Shown here: piece after piece, positions 15,001 to 25,551 of the stretch | How the letters are laid out: every line of letters starts with the position of its first letter | Position numbering within the stretch: position 1 is the first letter of the stretch | Source: Sanderia malayensis | Taxonomy: Eukaryota > Cnidaria > Scyphozoa > Semaeostomeae > Pelagiidae | Length of the DNA stretch: 64,000 nucleotides | Assembly: GCA_013076295.1 (NCBI GenBank) | Contig: RQOL01000855.1 | Span: 1,612,001-1,676,000, forward strand | Reading direction: 5' to 3' | The notes under the pieces: generated by a model | Told to the model about the DNA's origin: nothing | What the model saw: only the letters and a program-made list of their open reading frames with translations | Database searches by the model: none | Position numbers and translations under genes: made by a program

Positions 15001-17999
15001 ACCATACTGTATTCTGCTGTTGGTAATGCTGTCAAAATGGTTGATCTTAAAACGTAAGCTACTCCACCATATCTTTTATTAATAATAATGCCCAATAAAT
15101 TCACACCCGATCTGATCTTTGTTTATCTATACCTCCTGAATCCTTTTCATGTTGGTACAATTAGGTATGGTACAATTGGAAAACTATCTGGCCACACTGG
15201 AGCAGTTACCTGTCTCTTGATTACTCGCGCCGAAAGAAGAGGTGACATTTGTGTCACTGGCTCTAAAGACCATTACATAAAGGTACAATTACTTATTAAC
15301 CGCTCAAAACTTTCATTCCGATCCCTTATAAGAAAGAAAGCTCTTGCGAGATAAGCTTCGAGTAACATAAGCATTATCAGCATTAGAGTTAGCATCTATT
15401 GCACTCTGCATCGTAATAACAGTTAGGTTCTCTACCTGTCATTTGTATACCGTGCGTTTTCTTTGTCCTATCTCTGTTCCATTGTGTTTTTAGGTGTTCG
15501 AGGTGTTACATGATGTTTCAGGAAGCCAGGTAAACATTCATCTGCTCTTGGAATCATGATTTAATCTCTGGCAATCATGATTTGATTAATCAAGTATTCA
15601 TCTAAATAGTTAGGCGATTCATTTGCTAATCAATTAACCTTCTAATCAATTAATCAAATGTTGATCTAATAATTAGATAATACGTTAATCTATTAATGTA
15701 CTAATTTGAATCACTTCATCGAATCATCTAATCACTGATCGAAACATTTAATCACTGATTGAATCATTTAATCACTGATCGAATCATTTAATCACTGATC
15801 GAATCATTTAATCACTGATCGAAACATTTAATCACTGATCGAATCATTTAATCACTGATCGAATCATTTAATCACTCGATCACTTGATCAATTTTCTTCT
15901 GCTTTCTTCTTGCTTCTTTTTCCCCCTTCTCACCACGGCTTAATCATGATATGTTTTTAGGAAAATAAAATCAAGAAGATAGACAAACATGGAATTGATA
16001 GAAATTATTTAATCTCATCGGTAAGACCACGACACCAACCAATTAGCAAAGCAAGTCATCACATTCAAATCAAGCCAAACAAACGCGTGATAACTATAAA
16101 TATAAAGAAAACTTTGGATTAATGAAACATTACAAGTCTTAACGCTCTTTAATATCTAATAAACAGCTACAGTAGGGATCCGCATATAAGAATCTACTTT
16201 TATAAGAACCCTTAAACTAAAATTTCTGCTCAAACAATAGAAGGGACATAGCTTATTTTTTTAAATGGAAGCAAAGTTTGCAGATTCTTATTTGCGGACT
16301 TTTGCTGTATGGAAAGCACCAAGGCACGTCTGAAAATCCAAAATAAATGTTTATTTATTTTTCTCCCAGATGCCTCGCCATAACCTCGAGCCCCCACATT
16401 ACGATGGGATCCAGTCCCTTGCAGTGCAAGACCATACGCTGTTCAGTGGATCACGTGACAACAGTATTAAGAAATGGAACTTAAATAATCATCAACTTAA
16501 GCACGTAAGTATGGGTTAATCTTCTCTCTCTCTCTTCTCCAGGCGCTTAGCTGGATGACCTTTGAAATATTTCCAGTTATTCTGCTTAATTAGATTCCTG
16601 GTTTAGTCAATCGAACAGCGATATGAAACAATATTTTGAGGTTTAATTCCTGGCTTACGAAAACTCTGGATGCTTTTTCTTATAAGCACAACCTTAATTG
16701 CATAGATATTTCGATTATTTTCCACGAAGTCGTTATTATTATCAGCTGTTTCTTCTTCTTTTTCACACGTTATTCCAAAAAAGATTTGTAATTTCTAATC
16801 TTACGCAAAAAATAACGTGGAACAGGATCATGGGAAGAGGTTTTAACGACAAGCTTTAGGTTGCCACCTTAATTCTTGCCAAAACAAACAATTTACACAA
16901 CCAGGGAAGAAATAGTATATTTCATAAGCCCTGTTTACACTGTGCAAAACTAACCTGGGTTGAACTATGAGCTATAAGCTATAAGGGCTATAAGCTTAAA
17001 AATATCCACCCCCTAGTCGCATGCTAGAGGATATTATTGCAATTATTTGAAGATTTATCAAGGCTTTGTTTATTATTTGTCATTGCAGCATGTAACAACT
17101 GCGCATAGAGATTGGGTTTGCTCCTTGGATATCGTTCCCAAATATAATGTTTTAGCCAGTGGGTGCAGAAGTGGCGTACTGAAACTATGGCATTCTGACT
17201 CATGTACTCAACTAGGTATATCAAGCATCAATTTGTTAAGAAATTGAGAATAAAAACGGCCACCAAAAGAATTACTTAATGAGTTGTGATTATATCATTT
17301 TAGGCGAGATCAATGCTCACTCTCGGGCTATCAATGCAATCGCAACAAACTCATCTCTACTATTCACTGCTTCCAGGTATCATTAATCGTTGATTGCATT
17401 GATTATGATATGATATGATTTGTGATGATTCATAATGATTAGCATTGATGTTAAAACCTGGTTTCCAGATAGTTGTTGAAGGTTGGTGGACAAATTTTAA
17501 TACCGTCAACAATTATATGGAAACATTACAAAAATAATTGTTAATCTTTTCAAATTGTCGACCTGGTTTTCATATAGTTTAGAAATCTGTTTGGAAACCA
17601 GATTTAATAGACAATTACTCTAACACGATCGTGTCAGTGATTGAATGATTCAGTCTATGATTGATGGATTGATAGATTGATAGATTGATGGATTGATGGA
17701 TTGATGGATTGATTGATGGATTGATAGATTGATAGATTGATGGATTGATGGATTGATGGATTGATTGATGGATTGATTGATGGATTGATTGATGGATTGA
17801 TGGATTGATAGATTGATGGATTGATGGATTGATCGATTGATCGATTGATCGATTGATTGATGGATTGATCGATTGATTGATGGATTGATTGATTGATTGA
17901 TTGATTGATTAACGATTGTTTTGTTTCAGTGATCGCCTTGTAAGAATATGGAAACCAACAACAACATTAGACGACCAGGTGCGCGAGGCTTCTCACTAA
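3..17999 (+). CDS. KIF21: KIF21-type kinesin, C-terminal 1321 residues (5' end outside window)
   Basis: Plus-end kinesin of the kinesin-4 group; family members walk on microtubules and restrain their growth. Twenty-eight in-phase exons: 3-147, 440-497, 649-880, 1281-1545, 1807-1985, 2097-2249, 2678-2917, 3301-3558, 3663-3803, 4019-4129, 4210-4311, 4684-4871, 5246-5285, 11153-11742, 11884-11952, 12181-12252, 12785-12856, 13298-13431, 14200-14336, 14780-14826, 14940-15053, 15165-15282, 15494-15529, 15961-16020, 16370-16504, 17089-17215, 17304-17376, 17930-17999 (TAA). Seen: [16 protein letters not shown]-like [37 protein letters not shown] spanning the 5.9-kb intron, and WD motifs, all in KIF21 order. 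The motor domain is not in the window. Exon 5246-5285 (40 nt) and the start of 11884 (acceptor cagaag) were chosen because only they keep the frame. KIF21A versus KIF21B cannot be decided and the gene may predate that split. Confidence 0.93.
253..295. repeat. Short perfect-looking hairpin in KIF21 intron
   Basis: GATACATCGAAGCCCTCTGT is followed after two or three bases by its near-complement ending in TTCGATGTATC, giving a stem of about 20 bp with one or two mismatches. It lies between the first two exons in the window. It is probably the remnant of a small fold-back element. Confidence 0.6.
915..1195. repeat. MITE-like element, copy 1 (degraded)
   Basis: The left end reads TTACAATAGGGGACAAAAGTC. 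The body shares order and wording with the element at 2345-2607: Ccaaa.AATgTTG.CTCTA.A, GCAC.ATGAT.ACAGGG.T.TGATTG, GGGGTTGAG, CTGATaGCCTTTT. The right end is weakly complementary to the left. It lies in the intron between exons 649-880 and 1281-1545. Confidence 0.6.
1365..1527 (+). repeat. GAT trinucleotide tracts encoding an Asp-rich stretch in KIF21
   Basis: Repeated GAT codons inside exon 1281-1545 encode long runs of aspartate broken by Glu, Asn and Gly. KIF21 proteins carry an acidic low-complexity stretch at this place. The pure codon repetition suggests length variation by replication slippage. Confidence 0.85.
1587..1732. mobile_element. Terminal-inverted-repeat element, family A copy 1
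   Basis: The left end CTCATTACATTACGTCCCAG and the right end, whose complement reads CTCACTACATTGCGTCCCTG, are inverted copies. Inside is a second stem in which AAACGCCCCCCTCAACC pairs with GGTTGAGGGGGGCGTTTT. A related element is at 39722-39884. No coding capacity is seen, so it is a MITE-like fold-back element in a KIF21 intron. Confidence 0.7.
2345..2607. mobile_element. MITE-like element, copy 2
   Basis: The left end CTACAATAGTGGACAAACGTCTT and the right end, whose complement reads GACAATAGGGGACAAATGTC, form inverted termini around about 260 bp of non-coding DNA. It lies between KIF21 exons 2097-2249 and 2678-2917. The copy at 915 is related along its length, so this is a small dispersed family. 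Confidence 0.7.
5370..11098. repeat. Satellite array A, about 31 copies of a unit near 184 bp, filling a KIF21 intron
   Basis: The unit contains TTCTGATCATTTTGAGACAA, CAGCTCTCTAGGACAATTGG, CTAGCCGCGACAAGTC, TTACTTTATGTATACTCC, AATCGAGATTTTGAAATAGA and GGAAACCTACTAATTAG. Starts at 5933, 6117 and 6301 give a 184-bp period. Two unit types (GATTTTGAAATAG with AATAGTGG, GATTTGGAAATAG with AATAATGG) alternate around 9160-9900, so part of the array is dimeric (about 368 bp). Units near both ends carry CACCTCTAGCAGTGGCCGC in place of GGCCCCGAGGGCTAGCCGC. The array occupies nearly the whole intron 5286-11152. Short open frames in it are spurious. Confidence 0.97.
13058..13084. repeat. (CT)n microsatellite
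   Basis: CTCTCTCTCCCTCTCTCTCT-type tract in a KIF21 intron between exons 12785-12856 and 13298-13431. The rest of that intron shows nothing I recognise. Confidence 0.9.
13490..14040 (+). mobile_element. Probable SINE insertion with tRNA-like head
   Basis: TGGCGAAGTGG at 13705-13715 fits an RNA polymerase III A box and GGATCGATTCC at 13748-13758 fits a B box, spaced as in a tRNA. The flank 3' of them holds a hairpin at 13788-13848 (GGTACGCCGAGGATCTAC pairing with GTAGATCCCCGGCGTACC). The region is GC-richer than its surroundings and lies in the KIF21 intron 13432-14199. The outer borders are uncertain; I did not identify target-site duplications or a clear 3' tail. Confidence 0.55.
14380..14576. 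repeat. Tandem repeat, unit TTCATTCTTTGTCATTCTT and variants
   Basis: About ten copies of a 19-20-bp pyrimidine-rich unit in the KIF21 intron 14337-14779. Variants exchange TTA and TTCG before the TTCATTC core. Its long open frames come from the repeat and are not genes. Confidence 0.95.
15715..15885. repeat. Tandem repeat, 20-bp unit AATCACTGATCGAATCATTT
   Basis: About eight copies with few substitutions (GAAAC for GAATC) in the KIF21 intron 15530-15960. Looser AATCA/ATTAATC words upstream suggest older, decayed copies. Confidence 0.93.
16170..16307. mobile_element. Pogo/Tigger-like MITE flanked by TA
   Basis: The element starts CAGTAGGGATCCGCATATAA and ends with the complement CAGCAAAAGTCCGCAAATAA, about 25 bp of imperfect terminal inverted repeat. 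Both ends are bordered by TA. CAG...CTG ends with TA duplications are typical of the pogo branch of Tc1/mariner. It is 138 bp, non-coding, and in the KIF21 intron before exon 16370. Confidence 0.75.
17455..17610. repeat. Short inverted-repeat element
   Basis: AAACCTGGTTTCCAGATAGTT at the left and GTTTGGAAACCAGATTT at the right are inverted, with a further internal copy CCTGGTTTTCATATAGTTTA. It is non-coding, about 155 bp, in the last KIF21 intron. Confidence 0.5.
17640..17912. repeat. GATT/GATG/GATA/GATC tetranucleotide array
   Basis: More than sixty tetranucleotides built on TTGATGGATTGATT-type words, ending 18 bp before the acceptor of the last KIF21 exon. The array sits very close to the branch-point region of that intron. 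Confidence 0.95.
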
Positions 18000-18744
18000 T
18001 TACCATGCAGTATAACTTTAATTAATTCAAGTTTAACTCACCAGTCTTCAGGTGACATCTTTTACAAAAATAATTCGCGTATTGTCCAGTTTTGTAATTT
18101 GCGTCATTTGTATTGCACGTTGCGCCTATGTTTCTCCCACCTTTTTCGATATGAATGTTTGTATGTTGTGCTTGGGAAGATGTTTCGTAACGGCGTGATG
18201 AGAATCGGGCATTTGTGGAAGAAGTTTTGCATTCCACTTCATTATCCCAGTTCTTTGTGCAGCTTCAGCCTGCTACTTTTAGTTTGTACATTTTGATAAC
18301 GAGGCTTGTAATGAACTGTAGGCAGCTGGAGCTGTCAGTCAGTCAGTTTGCTTTGGTTATTTATAAATTTCTTGTGATAAAAACGAGAATTTCTTTCCTC
18401 TTTTATATTGTAATCATTGTTTTTCTCAAGCGTAAAGTCACTCACTATAGAACTATAGAATTTATAGTATTGAAAGTTTGAGCACCAAATTGTGCTGTTT
18501 TTTGCTGGACAAATCAAATGTCTGCGTCTTTCAATTTGCTATCAAACTGAATTATTAAAGGAATCGAAATGAAGTCGAACTTGACAGTTTGTTGCTTCTT
18601 GGATATTTTGTAAATGTGAACACTATTTTTTAAAAAGAATAATGTTTATAATTTGAATATAGTGAAGCCCCAACCCAAATTGCCAAAGGACACTGGAAGT
18701 TTATGAATAACATTTGAAAGGCTTTAGCATTCTTATCAAATAAA
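18000..18744 (+). promoter_or_regulatory. KIF21: KIF21 3' untranslated region with poly(A) signal
   Basis: The stretch after the KIF21 stop is AT-rich and has no supportable reading frame. The first canonical AATAAA seen on the + strand is at 18739-18744, about 740 bp after the stop. A cleavage site shortly after it is inferred. Confidence 0.5.
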
Positions 18745-20667
18745 AGTGTGCAAGGAGACATTTGTGATGGAATAGCTAATAGGTGTGATTGAAGACCTGA
18801 TTAAGTTGTTTCGAGATGCTTTGATAACTTCATTCTAATTATGCGCGTGTGTGTGAGTTACGTAGGAGAATGAGTCTCGCGATTTTCTATCCTCATTGCT
18901 GTGGTGAAAATCGTGTTGCTTTGTAAGCGGAAAGTTTAGCGGTGGAAGCGGCGCGCAGTTGTCACCAGTTGGAATTCAAGTCGGAAAGCGCGGTGTTGAA
19001 TACGGCCACCATTTGTTTGTATGCTGCCCAATGCACAGCTGATATGAGGCCATTCAGCAACTGGTAAAATATCAGCAAATGACGCATGCTAATTCAAAAA
19101 CAGGCGAGCCCAGTTGAATTCAGTTTGCTATTCACTGCCATTCAGACTATTCAGTTGATATGCATCAGCATGAATAGGCTTAATCATTAGACTCAAACAC
19201 ATCATTTGCTGATTTTATTTATCTTGTTGCCGCAGTAAACATCAATCAACTTGCTGTATAGATTCGTCTTACCGCTCTCTTCAATTTCACGTGTAAAATC
19301 ATGATTTATATTCGTCAGCACTCTAACGTGTTGTTACGCCACGTGCTATAAAGAATTGATTTCCACTACTCCTCATGCCCTTTCTAATTAGTTTAATTTA
19401 ATCAGTAACATTTGTTTGCACTGTTCCTTCATTACTGAATTTAAACCCAGACTAGGCCCAATAAACCCCTTGAACCACCCCGAGTTAAGAGACTTAAAGC
19501 TTCAGTTTAGTGAAATATGCACGGTAAAATCCTGAGTAAAATCTCAACGCGAGAGGTTTTCTAGGCCTATTTTCCACCGACCTTGCTCGGACAGTGATTT
19601 GCGAGCGAAACTTGTAAGAAAAAAACAACGCAGAGTGGCATTATTGTGAGGATTATCAGCCGTGCAAATGTTTCTGGTTGCCGGCTTTTCTCCGTTCCAT
19701 CTCGCTGGTCACAACAACTTGATTACGATGGTGGGGTATTGTTCGTATAAAGCAGGTTCACTACACCACCATGCTGTTATTCTTACATCTCCTTTCGTTA
19801 TCTTTTAAGAGTGATAAATTTGAATATTAAACAACACTTTTTTGATTCCAAACCCAGCTCAAAACTGAGTTTAGTTTTGGCGAACAGATTATTTTGTATC
19901 AATTTGATAGTATAACATTTTTATTTAATTAATACTGAAATCCCAATGCTTGCTCGGTGTGAAAATTTAAAGAATCCATTTATGTATCTTAATTAACCGA
20001 TATTATAATGCGGACAATAAAATACTGACCAGCAAATAATGGCTATATTTAAGTTATCTTAAAGACAAGAGGATGGTCGACTTGGTCCGCAAATTAGCAA
20101 GACGCAATAATGTACCAAATTAAGGTATGTTTTACTAGCACAGTGAAACACATTTATATAGCTACAATTTCTATTTGACTCATTCCACTTGAACGTGACT
20201 TCATTTTGAGTTCTCATTGTTGTGTCTTTGCAGTAACCCATGAATATCTGGACAAATACTCGCATTCAAGAATAGAATCATATTCAACGTAGTTCGATAT
20301 GGTTTTTTGGTGATAATTGCCCAATCGAAGGAAATGTTACAGTTGTATGGTAGAACTCTAAAAGACCATGAAATGATCCATTGAAGTACTAAAACTATCA
20401 TAGTACTGGTCGTTGGAGGTAAGACGAGTATCTTAATCTTTTGTATTGTTTTAAAAAACGTGCTGCTGTCGCCTCACGTGACATGAATTAGAGCGTTGAT
20501 TGGTCAAATGAATTTTATTTGCTGATGATGTTAAGAAATGTGAAGTTACATTTCTGGATTTTTTCGATAACACACTTGAAAATAAGCTCAAAGATTATGC
20601 TCTAAGCTCTTCTGAAATTTGCGATTTCGTAAAATGCCGACAACAATGCTTCATGCAATGATACTTA

Positions 20668-20810
20668 AGGGGGATTGGTTGCATTGCAAGCTCGATCACT
20701 GCTTGTTGAAAACTATAAATAAGCAACATTGCACCCCTGTGTGCACATGCCCATGTGATCCTGCATGCCTATGGAAGTTTTGGTCAGAGGTATCTTTTTC
20801 TAAAATCCAT
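20668..20810 (+). repeat. Dispersed repeat, copy 1 (partner at 35140-35285)
   Basis: AAATAAGCAACATTG, CCCTGTGTG.ACAT.CCCATGT, ATCCTG.ATGC.TAT and AGGTATCTTT occur in the same order here and at 35140-35285, which lies in an intron of the secreted mosaic gene. No terminal inverted repeats were recognised, so the class is unknown. Confidence 0.65.
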
Positions 20811-20821
20811 ATTTCATTTGT

Positions 20822-20887
20822 TTGAGCACTCAAACGTAGACGCATAGACGTAGACACACGTCTATGGGTCTACGTTTCAATTGCTCA
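20822..20887. repeat. Imperfect hairpin
   Basis: TTGAGCACTCAAACGTAGAC... at the left pairs with GGTCTACGTTTCAATTGCTC at the right over about 29 bp. The left arm also repeats CGTAGAC in tandem. Nothing else is seen around it. Confidence 0.6.
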
Positions 20888-22922
20888 AGGGTTCTAGCTT
20901 ATCATGCTGTATTAACTCTAATCCGTACGATTCCAGTTGTATTTTAGCCTATTGCATTTGCTAATAGCACTGTATCCGCGAGGCAACTTGTTTGCCAAGC
21001 AACAACGCTAGAAAACTCATTAAAAATTAACCACCCACACTTCTTTGCTTGTAAAGAAATTCAAATGTATAATGATACTAGGATCACTGTAAAACTCGAC
21101 ATTAGAATCTAATGCTGCTCCTTATATACTGTGCAATTTACTGGCGAGAAACTTGTTGTTAAATCTGCTTGCAAATCTGAATATAATGCCCAAAGTTGTA
21201 TACAAATTTGTATTGAGTCTTTCATTTGTTATGAGTCGAATTTTGAATAGAATAGCCAGTGAATATTTGAATCCTGAGTACCAAACACACCTCGCCTGGT
21301 TGGTTATCGATCATCCAGCCACCCTGAGTTTGCCCCTCCATCGATTCATTGTGTTCACGTTAATTATTAATGAGTGCCCATAGGTAAGCGAAGCATTCAA
21401 CTCTATTCACTTATTCGGATTCATGCGGACGGCCTTACAGCACTGTATAGCAAAGCCCGATTGAGGAGAAGAAAAACTATTGAAATACAAGGCCAAATAT
21501 CCATTGGGTAAGTATATCAACAATTTTAAATTGTTTAAGACATGTTTAAATCGCTTATCCATGGCTGCTTGTTTAGTCATGAATGCAATTATTCACATGA
21601 TTTGCTTTCTTTCCACTGATAATAATGCTTCATGAGTACTTATAAATAAAAATCATTTTTCCAGTTTCTCACAAGCTTCGTACGTGTTTTGATATGTTGT
21701 TTTGGAGCTGTAGTCGTTGTTTTCGCGTCGGCACATACCATGTTGTATCTATTTGTGCACAACTTTGAATGCTTCGGTAATGCATTGATATGATATGCTT
21801 TTCGCTGCAGAAGTTTTCTTACTGAAACAACTCGTGGAATGTCTTTAGAACTTTCTTATCGGCAGTTTTTCTAACACTCTTTCGGGCCAAGCGTCTAGAT
21901 TTCTAACCATTCCTCAACAATAGCTTTAATTTTTCTTGCTGTCTTGCTACACCAGCAATTTCAATTTTAATAAACTGAAATGAGATGCTTGGTGAAGGAG
22001 ATTGTGTAGCAAATAGTTGGGTAGTTTTTGCAGCTATTTTACTTTGATGACTTTTGGCATAAACTTCGATGGTATGCAGATAAATGTAAGTCTCTGTTAG
22101 TCAGTACAATATTAGAATATTAGCCAGTTGACTCATATGATCTGATGTAGAATTATTAAAATATCTTCACGTTGATGAGGAACCTTTGAAACTCGGGCTT
22201 GCATTTCGTCAACTTTTTCTCAAGCGTCAAGCTCTGCACCTAGCACCTCTAGATTTAAGTCAGTTTTCGTTAAATCTCTAGATTTGAGTTTGAGTTTGAG
22301 AATACTCTCGAGTTGGGATATTCATTGCTTACTGAAATCCGGAGATATTCATTTGTGATCATTGGTGCATTCGCTCCAATGACTTGTCTGGTCTGACAGA
22401 CACTCAACGACCATACATCACATGGAAATATTCAAGGAACAAATTCATATCTATTATCTAATAATTACTATCAGTTAGAAATATCTTTAATTCATGATTC
22501 AACTTTTTAAGAATCTCAATTATCAATTTCGATCAAGCAAAACATGAATGTAGTTAAACGATTTGTAGTTAAACGTTGTGAGTTTGGCGGGCTTAGGCTC
22601 TGGCGAAGCTGATCAACAACATTGTCATGAAGTTGGCAGGAGCTGTTTGCTAACATTTTGACATATGAACAGAATAGATATGGCATTCATCTCTTCAGGG
22701 AATTTGAACTTCGTGCTTAATGAATTGGGGTGAATCACAATTTAAACACATGTCTTCTGAGTTAGATAGTTTCTCTATTGTCAGAGACAAGCTCTAATAT
22801 GTACAATTTAATGAACATAAATTGTTATAAACACAGATTTTTCTTCATAACGATTTACACCATTGAGTATCACATTTTGTTGAAATAAATTATGTTTCAT
22901 ATTTTTTCATAGGCCATTCACT

Positions 22923-23693
22923 ATGAACTCACTCAAGACAGAAGAAGCCTTGAAGACTGAGACACCGCTGGTAAACAGCCAATCAAATGATAATGCACCG
23001 AATTACCAAGGTGATACACAACCAGCCAATGGCAATGAAGAAGACGATGATCACGTGAAACGTCCTATGAATGCATTCATGGTGTGGTCTCGAACTGAAC
23101 GACGAAAACTCGCTTTGAAATACCCAAACATGCTGAATTGTGAAATAAGCAAATTGCTCGGTGCCGAATGGAGTCGCATGGGAGACGAAGAGAAACAACC
23201 TTACATTCAAGAGTCAAAAAGATTACGAACAATTCATAGTCAAAAATATCCTGATTACTCGTATAAGCCAAGACGAAGAAAGCGAAAAGCACAACAGAAC
23301 CACCCTGTATACCCGCCAATTAGTTTTCCAACTGGTTTCCCAGCCGGTGCACCAGTTTTGCCACCATATCAGTTCCCAGCAGCCTACCCAAAGATGGTCT
23401 CAGATTCATTTCGAATGCAAGGTTCTGGCGTAGATTCGCCTTACCATTCTGCCATGTCTGATCCGGCGAAGGCCAGTCCGTATTTTAGCCCATCAAACAT
23501 GCCGTCATCGCAAGAGATGAAGTACTTCATGTCAGGATCAAGCAGTGGAGCGTTTCCTCCAACGTCCACCTTTCCCAACATGAGCATAGGTGGACCAACT
23601 TCAGTAACTGCACCCAATAACATGTATTCTTCTAACCCGGGACAATATGCTCCGTCACTTTTTAAGGATCATAACTTCTCAGGCAGCATCTAA
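22923..23693 (+). CDS. Sox HMG-box transcription factor (SoxB-like)
   Basis: A 256-residue DNA-binding regulator of the Sox family, encoded without introns in the CDS. The HMG box spans about residues 42-120 and contains the Sox hallmark [10 protein letters not shown], then ISKLLGAEW and the basic tail YKPRRRKRK. The N terminus is short and acidic. The C-terminal half is rich in Pro, Ser, Phe and Met, as in transactivation regions. The box is nearest SoxB-type boxes by eye, but [16 protein letters not shown] is divergent from the usual HNSEISKRLGAEW, so I do not assign a subgroup symbol. An acceptor (ttttttcatag) ends at 22912, ten bases before the ATG, so a 5' UTR intron is likely. Nuclear; probably developmental. 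Confidence 0.95.
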   Translation: MNSLKTEEALKTETPLVNSQSNDNAPNYQGDTQPANGNEEDDDHVKRPMNAFMVWSRTERRKLALKYPNMLNCEISKLLGAEWSRMGDEEKQPYIQESKRLRTIHSQKYPDYSYKPRRRKRKAQQNHPVYPPISFPTGFPAGAPVLPPYQFPAAYPKMVSDSFRMQGSGVDSPYHSAMSDPAKASPYFSPSNMPSSQEMKYFMSGSSSGAFPPTSTFPNMSIGGPTSVTAPNNMYSSNPGQYAPSLFKDHNFSGSI

Positions 23694-24443
23694 CTAGAAC
23701 TGGTAGTTATCAGTCACGTTTCACGTACTTGTTTAACTAATAGAAGCAACTCTTTGCTCTTCTTTGAAATTTTCGATGTTTTATCAGCACGCGATTTGAT
23801 AAAATCTATATATTTAACTGTTGCACGTTTTCATAATCATTAGTTAATTTTATATTAAATTAAATATATATTAGAGTTTAATGCGACACTGTGAACTGCT
23901 GATATGCGACAGAACATTTATGTAATTTTGTAGATAATTTTTATTGATATTATTATTATTTGTTACTGTTATTATCGTAATGACCATTTAATATGTTCTG
24001 CTTATTTCTCTTGCTAATGTTTTATCAAACACTTGTGTATTATATTGGTTAACAATGCAAGTTTGTTCGTAAATTGTTGTTATTTTCATTGTCGTTATCT
24101 CGCAAGTCCTGCCGTCTTTTGTTTTATGCAACATAACATGCTCCAAATACAGTAGCGCAAGGATAGGATCCTCCATGGAGAAGAACAGAACAACAATAGC
24201 CTCGTATCGATGCAAATGCATGCTTTTCAAAGTCTCATGGATAGCATAGGACGCGTTTTGATTTTATTCACTTATTCCCTTGCTATACATTCCAATGCAA
24301 CATTTTCTCACTTGATTAACTCGACTATGCAATAAGACAGGAAGACTTCTCTCTGCCCATGATAAGTCGACAGTCGTTGTCCTACGAAATTGTGGAAACC
24401 AGCGAGATTTATTCAGCCTGTTTACAGCAATTGGAAAAGAAAA
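23694..24443. other. Sox 3' region and CKS1 upstream region
   Basis: AT-rich DNA of 750 bp between two + strand genes. Only a weak ATTAAA (about 23862) is seen as a possible Sox poly(A) signal. No reading frame is supportable on either strand. Confidence 0.5.
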
Positions 24444-25144
24444 ATGTCTCATTTTTATTACTCGGATAAATACAGCGATGACGAGTTTGAATACAGGTAA
24501 GACAGTTTTACTTTTTTCAGCAACAATGCGACAATACGAAGAAGCAACCAAAAAGTCGAGACAGTTAGCAAGCGAATATTCCCTGCTTATACTTTACGTG
24601 ATGCCAATACGTTGATATTATTGCCTTCTTATCCCTTTACTTTTTATTATTTTATTTATTTGTTTATTATTGAATATGTGCTGCCTGCTATTGCATTTAT
24701 TGAAAGTTTATCGCGTTTTTTACGGCATTCATCTGCATCCTTAGACATGTTATTGTGTCGGCTCCTGAGGTCAGAGATGCAATTCCGAAAGGCAAATTAA
24801 TGACGGAGCGAGAGTGGAGGCTTCTGGGTGTCCAACAATCACGTGGCTGGAATCATTATCTTTTGCACACACCAGGTGCGTCTTGATTTAATAAAATTAA
24901 TAAAATTTTCTTCATTTTTAAAGTTGCATTGTTACGGATAATTGTAAACAAAAACTTTTTTAGTAAACCTTGAGAACACATGGCAAAAATGCCACAATCT
25001 AATTCATGATTCTTATATTAAGATAATGGTTGTAATAATTTAATTTAGGGAACTAATGCTTTCTGGCATGTTTCGTTTTTCGTAGAGCCACATATTTTGC
25101 TTTTCCGAAGACGACTCCACCAACAAACGAATCAATTCAAATGA
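24444..25144 (+). CDS. CKS1: Cyclin-dependent kinase regulatory subunit (CKS1)
   Basis: Three exons: 24444-24496, 24745-24875 and 25086-25144 (TGA), totalling 80 residues, the usual size of CKS proteins. The product binds CDK1/CDK2 and helps them engage phosphorylated substrates; CKS1 also aids SCF-Skp2. Diagnostic segments are YYSDKYSDDEFEYRHV (the first join falls in FEYR/HV), [40 protein letters not shown]. The hinge HxPEPH is intact. The C terminus is short (LHQQTNQFK). The exons are too short to stand out as open frames, yet the match covers the whole protein and both joins keep phase. Confidence 0.97.
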
Positions 25145-25551
25145 ATTGAAAACTGATTTTCGCAGTATGGCGGAGTAGCTTCTTAATCATTGACAATTTA
25201 TTAGCAAACTAAAACTTGATACTTTTTGTAGATTTATGTGAAATTACAAGTATGAAAATAATTCTTCTACTTGCCTGTACTTTTTACGTAATAATTAGAA
25301 TTTAGCAGAACGTATAGGATCATTTCAAAAAATTATAATGTCCATTTGTGTTTGATCTAATGGTCTAATTGAGCGGAAAGCTACAACGCTAGGGCGACTT
25401 CAAATGGCCCAGAATCATTTGTACTGTGGCAAATATTTTTGCGTTTTGAATCTAGGCTCCAAAACAGACATTTGTCATGACTTTGTCGCTACTTTTTATA
25501 CGTGGTTGGCTTATAAAATCGATTATCTTTCGATGATTAATAATTCCAAGC
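25145..25551. other. CKS1 3' region, nothing recognised
   Basis: AT-rich DNA without a supportable gene on either strand. The open frame at 25404-25679 is not in the frame of the Roco-like fragment that follows and has no family features. Confidence 0.4.

Larger units (their letters stand above)
13298..17999 (+). other. KIF21: WD40 beta-propeller coding exons of KIF21
   Basis: Eleven exons encode about 350 C-terminal residues with about seven WD40 blades. Recognisable blade signatures are [11 protein letters not shown]...[26 protein letters not shown]...[36 protein letters not shown]...[36 protein letters not shown] with [19 protein letters not shown]...LKLWH and [12 protein letters not shown]...SSDRLVRIW. 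This is the propeller that follows the coiled coil in KIF21 proteins. Intron positions cut through blades rather than between them. The frame ends at TAA 17997-17999, a little after the last blade, as in relatives. Confidence 0.92.
18745..22911. other. Intergenic region upstream of Sox, no gene seen
   Basis: I see no recognisable coding region on either strand; the open frames are short and without family features. It holds a dispersed repeat (20668-20810), a hairpin (20822-20887) and a possible Sox 5' UTR exon with a good donor at 21510 (ATTGG followed by gtaagta). The region is likely to carry Sox control elements, but none can be named from sequence alone. Confidence 0.5.
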
